Shown: positions 50,801 to 60,399 of the stretch, piece by piece
Numbering within the stretch: position 1 is the first letter of the stretch
How the letters are laid out: the number at the start of each line of letters is the position of its first letter
NCBI RefSeq assembly: GCF_008831285.2
Contig: NC_045150.1
Location: 9,126,001 to 9,190,000 of the forward strand
Origin: Nymphaea colorata
Taxonomy: Eukaryota; Streptophyta; Magnoliopsida; Nymphaeales; Nymphaeaceae
Length of the DNA: 64,000 nt
Direction: 5' to 3'
Notes under the pieces: model-generated
Database searches by the model: none
The model's input: the letters and a program-made list of their open reading frames with translations, nothing else
Told to the model about the DNA's origin: nothing
Made by a program: the position numbers and the translations under genes

Positions 50801-52188
50801 TAATTAAATGCATTGGTTTCTTCAAAATCGTGAATGCCAACATGATATCAGCTAGGGGCAAATTTACTACATGACAGATTAGCAAACTCAACCAGCCAAT
50901 TTCTGTGAATTATACTGCCATCTGCTTTTGCAATTAAGTAAACGCCCGGTGTCACTTGCACTGATAAACCATCTCCATTTTTCAACATCAACTTAAAGAA
51001 TAACACTCTTCCGTGTATTTTTTTTAATAAAAAAATAAATCTCATCGTAAATTTACAGAAGTGTAATTTCCACCTTTCTTTCAAGACTAAAAAGGGTCCT
51101 CTATTATTACTCTTCCATGCAAGTTTTTCTCAAGAAAGAGATATTTCCATGGATATATACTTAAAGGAAGACAAGAAGACAGGCAGAGGTACATACAACA
51201 GAAAAATATAGCCAATGATCAAGATAAATTGTGAGCTCAGCACAAGGCCGATGTTAGGGTGTACATGAATATGGTGGATGTACTAAATAATGACGACGAT
51301 ATCAGTGCTGGATAAAAAGGTAGTTTAAGGTAGACGCAAGGCAGAACATACAGTAGTGAAGGGTACACTTCAGTAGCAAGCACGAAGATTGTGATTGACA
51401 TTATGTGACCTAAGGCATCAAGGGATGGTTCAATAAAATTAAGGAGAATGACGAAAGAAGTAAACCTATTATGTCTCCACATTATACAGCAAGAACGTGG
51501 GAATTCTGGATGGTATACGATTTTGGGACAAGGAACCATGAAACAGAAAACAGAATGACGCACACAAGGATTCACCAGCACTTTCACAACTACAGACACA
51601 AATCTCCAAAAGAATGGAGCCAATAACCAGCACAGACTCATAAAAGTAAAGAGCAGCGAAAGGAACAACAAACAGATCGTAGCGGCGTCCGCTTACCAAC
51701 CCTTTCAGCTCCGTCGGCACCTTGCCGATGTTATCGAAATTTCCCAAGACGTTGGCGACGGAAGCGAACAGCGGCTCCGTGACCATCGCCATGGCCGTCT
51801 TGCTCTCATCCAAAGCCTGGACAACATGAACAACACCAGGGTGGCGGAGGCGAACGAGGCGAGCTGCGTCGGCCCGGACAATATCTAGAAAGGCGTCCTC
51901 GACGGTCTTCGAAAGGCCTGCGCGGGTACGGGCTTCAGAGAGAGCCTTCTTGTCAAGAAGCCAAATGCAGACGAGTGGGTACTGGGCCTGGGATGGCTTG
52001 GCCTTGGGCCTGCCCGAAAAGAGCTTCCAAGCGAGACCCGGGCCACCGGAGCCGATCTGGTCTAGAAGGTCGTAGTCCTGGAGCGCCCTCGGCCCGGTGA
52101 CCTCCTGCACCGTCGTCTGCACCGTCTTTTCGATTACCGCCGCGGTCTTCGCGAGCGCCTGCGTTAGGGTCTTCATGTTGATCGACAT
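27177..52188 (-). CDS. SCYL2: SCY1-like protein 2 (SCYL2), pseudokinase with HEAT repeats and C-terminal clathrin box
   Basis: Fourteen exons join in frame to 938 aa: 52188-51697, 50739-50635, 47262-47152, 46111-45929, 45052-44926, 42706-42645, 42548-42462, 42058-41972, 31148-31035, 30255-30127, 29859-29797, 29666-29505, 28618-28500, 28152-27177. The start [10 protein letters not shown] and the whole exon order match plant SCYL2. Residues 38-360 form a kinase-like fold with dead motifs: VCIW in place of VAIK (73-76), HRA in place of HRD (193-195), GFG in place of DFG (213-215). Residues 390-615 are HEAT-like helices. The tail has a DPF motif within [11 protein letters not shown] and ends LLDLL, a canonical clathrin box. 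In animals and Arabidopsis, SCYL2 works with clathrin and adaptors at the trans-Golgi network. Intron 8 contains two nested Copia elements, but its splice sites are intact. Intron 13 is GC-AG; intron 7 has a weak GTCTGC donor. Confidence 0.95.
32342..32567 (+). repeat. Element A 5' LTR
   Basis: A 226-bp LTR that starts TGCTGAGGAAACG and ends TGCAACA. It is matched by the 239-bp copy at 41462-41700, which starts TGTTAAGGAAACG and ends CGCAACA. Confidence 0.95.
33836..34109 (+). repeat. Element B 5' LTR
   Basis: 274 bp, TGTTAGAATATC to TTTCTACA. The U3 part has an 11-bp perfect hairpin (GGAACCGGGTC / GACCCGGTTCC, 33857-33886) followed by a weaker one. A TTTATAAT box near 33943 is a candidate promoter element. 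Confidence 0.95.
34450..35560 (+). CDS. gag: Element B Gag and protease N-part
   Basis: The frame starts at the ATG at 34450 ([17 protein letters not shown]); the frame is also open upstream through a Pro/Ala/Arg-rich leader, but the homologous ATG in element C supports this start. A UBN2/Copia-type capsid region follows ([13 protein letters not shown]), then a CX2CX4HX4C zinc knuckle ([14 protein letters not shown]) and a protease active-site motif DSGATHHM at about 35515. Unlike element C there is a sense codon (CAG) at the Gag/protease boundary. After KLF the frame runs through the deletion junction and ends out of frame at 35673. Confidence 0.85.
35562..37637 (+). pseudogene. pol: Element B pol remnant: integrase C-terminal part, reverse transcriptase and RNase H
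   Basis: The pol frame resumes at about 35562 ([14 protein letters not shown]) but is shifted relative to gag-protease. It meets a TGA at 36129, where element C has TGG (Trp) in the DPKW stretch. From 36141 to the stop at 37635 the frame is open. Reverse transcriptase has [20 protein letters not shown] and an intact YVDD (36663-36674). RNase H has [19 protein letters not shown]. The deletion removed the integrase zinc-binding and DDE regions, so integration must have been supplied by another element. Confidence 0.85.
41462..41700 (+). repeat. Element A 3' LTR
   Basis: 239 bp. It differs from the 5' LTR by about eight substitutions and two short insertions (4 bp near 41615 and 9 bp near 41675). 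The 5' flank carries the purine-rich TTGAGGGGAG tract that ends the internal region. Confidence 0.95.
42707..44925 (-). other. SCYL2 intron 5
   Basis: 2.2-kb AT-rich intron. Short open frames on both strands have no recognisable content. No gene or clear repeat was seen. Confidence 0.8.
45053..45928 (-). other. SCYL2 intron 4
   Basis: 0.9-kb intron with a GTAAGA donor and a TTGCAG acceptor. A diverged pair of ATATACACATAGAT-containing segments occurs at about 45719 and 45789. Nothing else was recognised. Confidence 0.75.
46112..47151 (-). other. SCYL2 intron 3
   Basis: 1.0-kb AT-rich intron with a GTGAGT donor and a TTGTAG acceptor. No gene or repeat was recognised. Confidence 0.75.
47263..50634 (-). 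other. SCYL2 intron 2
   Basis: 3.4-kb intron between the SPE and AVFITSS exons. It contains a short (CA)n-(TA)n microsatellite at about 47768-47803 and the 520-bp tandem duplication described separately. The rest is AT-rich without recognisable genes. Confidence 0.8.
47803..48837. repeat. Tandem duplication of a ~520-bp unit
   Basis: Two diverged head-to-tail copies lie at about 47803-48322 and 48323-48837. Both start ATATTCTTGCTAAACATGCA, pass through GGTGGCCCTCCAAAAA, a purine-rich block (RGAAGAAGAGGGA), CTAGGTGGGGCAGCCTAGA and TAGCAGGAAA, and end CAACTTAGAAGTTARAACTTACC. The purine-rich block gives spurious Phe/Leu-rich frames on the minus strand. CCTAGG-type words recur throughout, suggesting an ancient mobile element, but no ends or coding region identify its class. 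Confidence 0.8.
50740..51696 (-). other. SCYL2 intron 1
   Basis: 1.0-kb intron with a GTAAGC donor and an ATGTAG acceptor. No gene or repeat was recognised. Confidence 0.8.
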
Positions 52189-53015
52189 CGCGGGATCGGA
52201 ATTCTTCCCGCCAATCTGCCGACCGCCGGAATCCGAACTCCAGAGAAGATCTCTCTCGCTCTCCCTCTCGAAGGAGGAGGAGGAGGAGGAGGTGGTGGAA
52301 TTAGGGGAATTGACAGGAAGACGCCGACGACCAGCAGCTTCGTCTTCCCTTCAGATCTCTCTCTTTCCTCCTAATGGTTGCTGAGATGCCTACGATGTTT
52401 GTTGTCCAACATTTTTGGTTCGATGAGGCACCGAGAGAAACACTTTACCAACAAGCCCATGCTGTTGGGAGCTTCCTTCGTTGCCAAGGTCGGTGACAAA
52501 CCTGTCAATGAATGGTCTCCTTATTTGTCAATAATTCACATTCACCACTTGGAGAACTTGAAATTCAAAGTCATGCATGGTGTGATGTTTCCCTCTTCAT
52601 GTTCCCCTAATAATTAAATCTTCTTTTACCATATAGCTTGCTTTCTCATGTCTCTTTCGTGCATCCCTTTCTCGTCCATACGTGAATATGATGCTTTAAA
52701 AGAAAAATAATGAACTTCTATGAAAAGTATCTCATTTTTGCTTATTTGATTTAATATTTGTCTATATAAATTTATTTGGTATTTTTGCATATTGTTTATA
52801 TTGTTTCCTTGTAATTTTTATATATATATAATGGAAAATTTGAAAACCAAATTTTACTATAAGACTCATTTAATAGCTCAACAAGATAACGACCTTTCCT
52901 CCTTTTAAAGCATCTATGTGGAAAAGTCTTCTCAAATTTAATGTAAATTTAATGTAAGGTTTAATGGGGTTCCAAGACAATTGGGTGATAAGCTACCTTA
53001 CTCGAATGGGTCTTA
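52189..53015. other. SCYL2 5' leader/promoter region and spacer
   Basis: Immediately upstream of the SCYL2 start codon is a GC-rich leader with a (GGA)n run near 52274-52292, CT-rich on the transcribed strand. Beyond 52380 the sequence becomes AT-rich. No clear TATA box was chosen, and no other gene is seen. Confidence 0.45.
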
Positions 53016-53019
53016 AGTT

Positions 53020-53091
53020 CAAACCTTGTCATCACTTTTTAATGAGTTACTCTCCAAACCTTGTGATCACTTTTTAATGAGTTACTCTTTA
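53020..53091. repeat. Two tandem ~36-bp copies
   Basis: The block AAACCTTGT(C/G)ATCACTTT continuing to TTAATGAGTTACTCT occurs twice, at about 53021 and 53056, immediately left of the TRIM element. Confidence 0.7.
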
Positions 53092-53101
53092 ATGATATGT
53101 T

Positions 53102-53534
53102 TATAACAACTCGTTGGTTCGGTAGATTCCAACCCGCTCCCTAACAGTTTAGACTCCAACATCAAAAAGACCAGGAACTAATACAATTTTTTTATCAATG
53201 ATCACATTTATAAACCTTTAAAGATTCATCATAATCTTTGATACCGAACTAAACATTTGGGGCATTACAATCTACTCCCTTAAAGCACATGCGTCCGCGC
53301 GTGTGTGACCCTAGGTCCGAGTGTTGAAACCAGCTCTGATACCACTATAACAACTCGACCCACTCCTGGGTTCAAACCCCTGATTCAGCGGATCCCAATC
53401 TGTCCCCTAGCAGTTTTGGCTCCAGCCTCAAAAAGATTAGAAACCATGACAATCTTTTCATCAATAACCCTCTTTATAAACCTTTGAAGATTTCTCACAA
53501 TCTTTGATACCGAACTAAACATTGGAGCACTACA
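53102..53534 (-). mobile_element. TRIM-type miniature LTR retrotransposon
   Basis: A 433-bp element with two direct repeats, 53102-53269 (168 bp) and 53346-53534 (189 bp), around a 76-bp interior. It is flanked by the 5-bp duplication ATGTT (53097-53101 and 53535-53539). On the minus strand each repeat begins TGTARTGCYCCA and ends GTTGTTATA. Just inside the right-hand (5') LTR lies TGGTATCAGAGC (complement of 53333-53344), the initiator-Met primer-binding site. A purine-rich AAGGGAGTAGAT precedes the other LTR. There is no coding capacity, as expected for a TRIM. The left LTR lacks about 20 bp found in the right. Confidence 0.85.
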
Positions 53535-53954
53535 ATGTTAGTAAGGCAAAACCTTATAAACATAAGATTCACTTTTCACTTTTTTTTGTATTGTTCACTT
53601 TTCAAGTTTTCATTTGACATAAACAATTATTCTCATGTTGGGCATTGTGATTTATGTATTATGAATTATAGCTTCAAAAGACTCGTATTTAAGGACAAAA
53701 TAATTTATTTTGTCAATAGAATCCTAAAGACTAATTACTAATTAATTTCACATTTGACATGTACCAAGAGAGACAGAGAGAAACCTTTTGAATTGTTCCC
53801 TTTTCATTGTTAAAGTAGTTATTTGTATTCTGGTCAAACATGATTTAGGTATCTTTGCAGGTTCTGAAGTCGTAATTTTATGCTAAAGAAAATGTGATCT
53901 GCATTTTCTAGCTGATTTTTGGCATTTCACCTTAGCAGGTAAAAATACCAAGTA

Positions 53955-54280
53955 ATTTAAGAGGTGTTTGACGAGGCAAGAATTTGTGGAGTTATAAAAT
54001 CCAATTTTTCATTTTGATGAAACAAGAATCCTGTTATCAAACAAAAAATTGTTTGATTCGAGAATTAAAAGTTAATTCTTAAATCAAAATTCCAAAATCA
54101 TGATTGTAATTTAGGGGTGGAAATATAATTTCAAAATTTTAGATTTTGTTCATTTCTCTTTAAGGCACCTGTCATGATGGATTTAATCATCAATCAATAA
54201 TTTTAATTTATATTTTATCAAATATTTTGTTTTCAATTGTGGAATCAAAGTTCCAAACTGTCAAACACAAATAAAAAGAT
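53955..54280. mobile_element. Possible MITE
   Basis: The left end, AGGTGTTTGACGAGG, is inverted relative to the right end, whose reverse complement is TTGTGTTTGACAGTTT. The interior is AT-rich with no frames. No target duplication was fixed. Weak. Confidence 0.3.
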
Positions 54281-54319
54281 ACCCGTTAACTAGGGTGCAG
54301 TGCATCTATTTTGTATTAA

Positions 54320-54730
54320 GGGGCCGTTTGATGGTCAGAAAAAAATTTCTGAAAAAAAATTTCTAAAAAAAAATTTCTGGAATTGAAGAAACGGAAAAAT
54401 TTTTCCGTTTTTCCAAAACCAGTTTGTGTTTGTTATGGAGGAATTATTTTTCTAGAAAAAATTTCTTTGTTTGATGAGAATGGTGAAGAAGAATGAGGAA
54501 GAAGAGAAGGAGGGAGGAGGGAGAAAAAATTTCCTCCTCCAACGGTCACAAAAAAATTTCTAGAAAAATTTCTCCACCCCTCTGGTTGGAGAAATTTTTC
54601 TGGAATATTTTTCCAGAATCATCTCCAACGGTCCAAATTTTTTTTCCATGTTTGATGAAATGGAAAAGTTTTAAAAATTTGAATTTTTTTTCCTGTTGAA
54701 CAGTGCTTTTCCTGCCAACCAAACGCCCCC
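54320..54730. mobile_element. Tourist-like (PIF/Harbinger) MITE
   Basis: A 411-bp block with inverted ends: GGGGCCGTTTGATGGTCAG on the left and GGGGGCGTTTGGTTGGCAG as the reverse complement of the right end. It is flanked by TAA (54317-54319 and 54731-54733), the three-base target site of Harbinger elements. The interior is rich in GAAAAATTTTTC-like palindromic words, giving strong self-pairing. The open frames across it (54493-54746, both strands) are by-products. Confidence 0.65.
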
Positions 54731-55151
54731 TAAAGAGTAGCGACATGCACCAGATGTTTACAGACCCACCAGCGCAACCTGCTATGCTACACCCTTGAGT
54801 CCGATTTTTATTGGATCACCTATCAGATATGAGATTAAAACTCGGTTAACTGAATCTAATGAATAAATAAAATTAAAATCCTTATCATGAATTATCATGA
54901 ATTGATAATTGGGTACATCCAATTGTTGATGCCGAACACCTTTTGCTCATGCTCTGTTTTTTTAATGTAATGATGCTTTGAGGGCCGACATTCATCCGCT
55001 TAACGTAGAAGTAAACGTTGAAAATGGACGCACAACGTAAAAATAGATATCGATAACGATGGTGCTATACCTTTTCTCTATTGGCCGATTGAAGAGATTC
55101 CTCCCCTTTTCCTTTAAAATACAAATTTGTATTTATCTTAACTAGCCAATA

Positions 55152-55273
<122 letters not shown>

Positions 55274-56919
55274 AAACAACTAAATATGCACCAAACCAAG
55301 GAGCCGGGGAGAGCCTCCTCGACTCTTAACACATGAAGGCGAAGAGCAGGTAGAGAGAGGGTGGCGTGGTATCTGAATCAGCTAATGGAAAGAAGTCGGT
55401 CACCATCGGGGAAGGCGAGGAGCATGTTAAGCTAGAGCACCATAGAGAGGCCCGGCAGTCTTCGTCATGTACAGGATGCAGAAGAGAGACTTGAAGCAGA
55501 CAAAGTCTGAAAAGACGAAGGCGCAGGAGCATGCTGGTATCAATACACACACCTGTCTGTTTAGTTATTGTGGACGTAATGGATCGCATTGTTTAATCTA
55601 ATAAGGGGGATATCGGACATTGAAGTGAGCTGCGGCATGAAACTTGCAAGGGAGGTAGAGAAGAGCATTAAAGAGGTCCTTCCATGAAGTCGGATGGGAG
55701 GCAGATTGTCCAGGAGGGGGGAAGGGGCGAAAGAGGAGCAGGAGGAGGAGATAGGCAAGACATAAAAGAAAGGTAACCTGCAGTAGGAGGCAAAAGAAGA
55801 GAAGAAAAGGGAATTGAAGAGAACAGGAATGAAAAGGAAAAGGTCACAAAGGGGGAAGATGAACAACATGTGCTAAGAAGAAGAGACAGAAGAGTTGAAG
55901 AGGTAAAGGGGAAAACGTAGCGACACAATGACCGAAAGAGGAGGAAGAAAAAGTTGAAAAAAGGAGATGCAAAAGACCGAGAAAAGGGTATAGCAATCTG
56001 CACATAAAGGAGGAAAAAATGCAAACTAAAGGTTAGAATGTGAAGTGACAAAGGAAGGAAAAGATGTGAGAGAGAAATGAGAGACAACACAGGAGCCGAT
56101 GAGCTGGGAGAGAATGGGGAGGTTAATCATCTTGGCAGGAAGAAGACAGTCGCACCCTCCCTCCGGAAGAACAAATAATAATCTGAGTGGACATTTTGGA
56201 GACGAAGACAAGGAACGAGAGAGAGAGAGTTGTTTTTGCTTTTGCAAGCCTTCCAAAAAACACCACAATGAAGAGATTACAGGGTTGAGACTTAATATAC
56301 TGCTTTCAATTTGACACCCTCCATATTTCTTTGTTACCACCCATGGTGATGAAATTGGAACAATTTATTAGTCGCCCGTGGCGGTGAGAGAAAAAGAACA
56401 AGTTACCGTTTTAAACTGTTAAAGTAATTATCTACACATTTAAAACAACTTGATGATGACAGGCTTTCAATATGTTTTTAGCTACAATAAAATGTTAATT
56501 TCAGAGCTGACTACTAATTAATTTTCATGTTTCAAGAAAACACCATAATCTCCTTGTTGTCAGGAATCATAAAGAGACACGGTAGTCATCAGTAGTTGAT
56601 ATTGCTTTGTATAAAATTATCTACGTACTTGCTATGTAAGTAGTCACAAAGGTATTCGGGCAAAGTTTTATGATAGATGTAGAAATGAAACTCAGATTTG
56701 CATCGTAGGCATGCCATTTAAAATTTTGTTAGCTAGGAAACCAGTTTTAATTCAGCACTGCTTTTACTTCTGCCTTTATAGTCATATGGTATTGTTACGA
56801 CTCATGATTATTGATCTCTCCCCCTCTCTCACTAGTTTCATTTTTCTCTTAGTCTATTGTTCTTTTTGTAGTCCCCCTCATTCGAGAAGATATTTTGCAG
56901 CCTTGCTCTGTCTCTGTCT

Positions 56920-56929
56920 CGCCCTCTCT

Positions 56930-56962
<33 letters not shown>

Positions 56963-56967
56963 ACATA

Positions 56968-57013
<46 letters not shown>

Positions 57014-57015
57014 GA
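56920..57015. repeat. Compound (CT)n / (CA)n / (TA)n microsatellite
   Basis: A CT run (about 56922-56951) is followed by CA runs (56953-56962 and 56979-57001) and a short TA run (57001-57013). It creates the Cys/Val and Glu/Arg repeats of spurious minus-strand frames. Confidence 0.9.
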
Positions 57016-57683
57016 CAGATAGATAGGTAGTACAGGCAAAGGGGTTATGGCTAGATGTCATCCCCTTCGTAGTTTGGTACTCAGGGAAGAGCCCGAAATT
57101 CTTACAAAAAGGAATGAGCTCCTCTTGAGCAATGCAGGTTTACAAATTCGGGCTTATAAGAAGTTTTAATCACAACGAGACAGAACAAATCAGAAGGAAT
57201 TATCAAAGTCAGAATAAATGACCTGGTCTTTGATTTCTGTCCAACGTGCCAAGTCAACATAATTTAGCATCCTTGCTTTTTTGCTACCATTATGGGCAGA
57301 ATTAAGCATTAAACTCATTATTCCCACCCATAAAAGTAAAAAAAATGAAATAATAAATTACAGTAAGAAATGTAATGGTTTTACAAGGTTCATAATCACA
57401 TTAGCGCCATCCACCAAAAAATGAATAAAAAATGAAAAAAGGTAATTATTTTACAAGATTTAATCCAGGGTTAGTATGCCCTCAGTTGATTCAAGATTCT
57501 GAATCTAAGTTGCTTCTTTCATAAGTAGTATCATTGGCAGTACATGGACAACAAGAAGCAGTAGCTCTAGCTTTAACAAAGCAGAGGACGGTGAGCCTGA
57601 AAAAGAGGGAAAAAGAAAGAGGAAAAAACATAAAAGACCAAACTGTGAATCAGAACCAAATTGTAAAAGCTTGCTAAAAGCTA

Positions 57684-58718
57684 CTATAATTGCTTCTTTT
57701 GTTTAGATTGCATCGACGAGACCTCATTTTGTGGCTTGACAGGTTGCACGGTTGCTGGATTTGAACGATCTGATTGGGTGAACAAGATGAACACATGCAT
57801 AACAAGTGTGATGAGCAGTAGGATGGCTACAATACATGAGATCCCTTTCCATGTCGACAGAAGTGCAGTCCATGTAAAGAAGAAGAAAGCACCGATTACA
57901 AGGATGCATGCCCACATAAGAACAACCTGTTTGATGCCAAAGCACTCAAAGAGTCAGATACAAGAAGAGTTGCAGCTTACGTATTGCTAATAACTTGGAT
58001 ATGAGATGCAGTACTTCCTGACAATCCAGATTTAATACTCTATTATGACACCCGATTCTCCATATACTTTGTCAATTCTCATCCTTACTCTAGTAGCAAA
58101 ACATAAAATACCAGTCTATCATATTGAGTCAAAACATGCCTTGTTCTAGATCCACTAGCCTTGCGTTATGAGAATAAAAACCAGCGCAAAAGAAGACATT
58201 CAACATCTTTAGTTAAAATTCATCTGCCTTGATATTTCGCAATAGATAAAGCCTAAAAGGTAAATGTTAATTCCCTGCTAGCGGATCAAAAAATTACCAG
58301 CAAAGATTTCTTTGGTCGACCTATCATTTGAAGGTTTTTCTCACCAAAAGTATTTTCAGCTGCATGTGCGTCTAACAACAAATCCTGGCTTGTCATAAAC
58401 AGAAAGGATTGTTAGCACCAAACAAAGCAATATTAGAGGAGATTGAAGACTGCAGTTTTTTGGCACAGTATGCTAACAAAAAGAAGGAAAAAACACGAGC
58501 CACACAGTGCAATGCTATATTTTGAGGAGATAAGGGGCATAATACTATTTTGTGATCATAAACAACATCTAATTATTTTCATGTTATAGAAAATGACTGA
58601 AATGACCCAAAATTATAGCATCCACCTTTTCTATAAATGTATCTCTACACCATTGAGCAATTGCAGCATCTGTCTTAGGTAGTTCATCAGTAGAGTGTCT
58701 CTTGATAAGGACATGTAT
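57684..58718 (-). CDS. LPAT2: LPAT2-like lysophosphatidate acyltransferase, C-terminal three exons (partial)
   Basis: Exons 58718-58626, 58384-58298 and 57926-57684 join in phase to 140 residues ending at TAG (57684-57686). The sequence (IHVLIKRHSTDELP, AIAQWCRDTFIEKD, then GRPKKSLL, two hydrophobic spans and TQSDRSNPA) matches the C-terminus of plant LPAT2/LPAT3-type 1-acyl-sn-glycerol-3-phosphate acyltransferases. These convert lysophosphatidic acid to phosphatidic acid in the endoplasmic reticulum. The catalytic HX4D box lies in upstream exons, beyond element C and outside the window. The last four residues, KKQL, fit the KKXX ER-retrieval signal, consistent with an ER enzyme. Which LPAT paralogue this is cannot be settled from the C-terminus alone. 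Confidence 0.85.
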
Positions 58719-58890
58719 CTGGCAAGAATAAATAAATAATCTCAAGCTCTAAATAAGAAAAAAAGAGCAGTTTGACATGGTATGTATCATCTCATGAGGA
58801 AATGCTTATGTAAAGAAACCACAACTAGAGGTCAAAAGCATAGTTTTTCCTAGAGAGGATACAACTTATCCTAAGTTTTATGAATCTATT
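58719..58890 (-). other. LPAT2-like intron (partial), site of element C insertion
   Basis: The sequence upstream of the exon ending at 58718 starts with a normal TTGCCAG acceptor and is intron. The CTATT at 58886-58890 abuts the LTR and is the presumed target site. Its duplicate would lie beyond the window. Confidence 0.75.
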
Positions 58891-59176
58891 TGTTAGAATA
58901 TGTTGCTGTGGGAACCGGATCCATTCCTGGACCCGGTTCTATGGGGCGCGGGTACCGAGGCGGGCTCGGTACCCTAGGCGGCTTCTCCTCTCTTCCTCTA
59001 TATATTGTCACTTGTGTTTAGTGTTGAATTAAGTGAAATATAATTTTCTCTCTCCTAGGGTTGCGGTGTGCCCCTAGGTCAGAGCCTCCCCGTGGTTTTT
59101 CACCTCTTTCTGAGGTTTTCCACGTAGATTGTGTGTTCGTTCTCCACTCTCTCTCTTTGTGGTTCGTGTTTCTACA
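58891..59176 (+). repeat. Element C 5' LTR
   Basis: 286 bp, TGTTAGAATATG to TTTCTACA. It contains a perfect 9-bp hairpin (GGTACCGAG / CTCGGTACC, 58951-58973), another weaker GAACCGG/CCGGTTC pair at 58912-58939, and a TATATATT box near 59000 that is the probable promoter TATA. Confidence 0.95.
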
Positions 59177-59523
59177 TGGTATCAGAGCCAGCGGAGTTGG
59201 AGAAGCGTTTTTTCCGAGGATCGTCAAGTTTTTTCGTCGCCCGACGCCGTTGAAGTTCCGGCGCCGCCGCTGCTGCCCGTGTGACGTCGCCCTGCTCTGC
59301 CGCCGCCGTCCTCTGTTCCGCCGCCGCCGTCCTCTGTTACGCCTCCGCGGTCCTCCGTTCGCCCCGTTCTTTGTTCCTGCCACCGTGGGTGGCCTCTGTG
59401 TTGCGCCGTCGCCTGCTTCCCGTTGCCGCTGCCTCAATCCCGCCGCCGTCGCCGCTGCCTCCTTCCCGTCGCCGTTGCCTCATTCCCGCTGCTATGCCTC
59501 TTGTTGCTGTGTGCTTGTTTGTG

Positions 59524-60399
59524 ATGGCAGAAGCGATGGGGACTCAAAAAGATGCCGTTCTTGACACGGGCAGCGCCTCCAAGACTGAGAACGTGCCGAT
59601 CCAGGTCACCTCCATCCGTCTGACCAAGGACAATTACCTATCTTGGTCTGCCGCTCTCGAGATTGGGATTACTAGCCGTGGGCGTCTCTCTTACATCACT
59701 GGCGACAAACCTGCGCCCATCAAATCTGATCCTCAATGGGCGACGTGGGCGTTGGAGGACAGCCAAGTGAAGGTGTGGATTATCAGCTCCGTGTCATCCG
59801 ATATTCAGCCCCTCATTCTGCGGAAGCCGACCTCTTTTGATATGTGGACTGTGCTTGCAAAGATGTATGGTCGCAAGAAGAGACATTTGCGCACCTATCA
59901 GATTAAACGCAGTATTTACTCTCTGACACAGGGTGATTTGTCTGTTGCTGCCTTCTATGCTGCCCTGAAGACCAAGTGGGAGGAGTTAGATTATCATGTG
60001 ACTGATGAGTGGACATGCGGTTCAGATCATTCCCTCTACTGGGAAAAGGAATGGATGGACCGTACGTTTCTGTTTCTGGGAGGCCTGCGGGATGAATTTG
60101 AGTCTATTCGTAGCCAGATTCTTAATGGTGATGAGATTCCGGGGATAGAGGAAGTATATGCTCGTGTTGAGTCTGAAGAACAACGTCGCCAGGTGATGCA
60201 TCTTGACACCGGTCATGGCCCTTCTGCCTTTGTCAGCCGTGCCTCAGGGACTGGGCAGCGTCCTGCCCGACATTGCACTCATTGCCACAAGTTGGGGCAT
60301 TCGGTGGATTTCTGTTGGGATCTTCATCCCGAGAAGAGACTGGTCAGAGGTCGTCCTCCCTTTGGCAAGCGTAGCCCTTCTGTGTCTGATTCCAGTTAG
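59524..60399 (+). CDS. gag: Element C Gag, ending at a TAG at the Gag/protease border
   Basis: The ATG at 59524 (MAEAMGTQKDAVLDTGS) aligns with the start of element B; the frame upstream is an open Pro/Ala-rich leader. The capsid region ([31 protein letters not shown]) is followed by a CX2CX4HX4C zinc knuckle ([14 protein letters not shown], near 60275). The frame stops at TAG 60397-60399, after residue 291. Element B has CAG (Gln) at the same place. The downstream pol frame is in the same register, so this is either one nonsense substitution or a termination codon read through at low rate. Confidence 0.9.
   Translation: MAEAMGTQKDAVLDTGSASKTENVPIQVTSIRLTKDNYLSWSAALEIGITSRGRLSYITGDKPAPIKSDPQWATWALEDSQVKVWIISSVSSDIQPLILRKPTSFDMWTVLAKMYGRKKRHLRTYQIKRSIYSLTQGDLSVAAFYAALKTKWEELDYHVTDEWTCGSDHSLYWEKEWMDRTFLFLGGLRDEFESIRSQILNGDEIPGIEEVYARVESEEQRRQVMHLDTGHGPSAFVSRASGTGQRPARHCTHCHKLGHSVDFCWDLHPEKRLVRGRPPFGKRSPSVSDSS

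Noticed and set aside
53333-53344. A full-length minus-strand Copia element starting at this primer-binding site
   Set aside because: The second LTR follows after only 76 bp and the 5-bp target duplication encloses just 433 bp, so it is a TRIM.
55668-56340. Minus-strand frames of up to 140 codons rich in Leu, Ser and Phe
   Set aside because: The region is a polypurine block on +; composition alone explains the open frames, and overlapping frames are equally long.
60397-60399. A classic TAG readthrough signal in element C
   Set aside because: The following bases are AGCAAT, not CARYYA; kept only as an open question in the findings.
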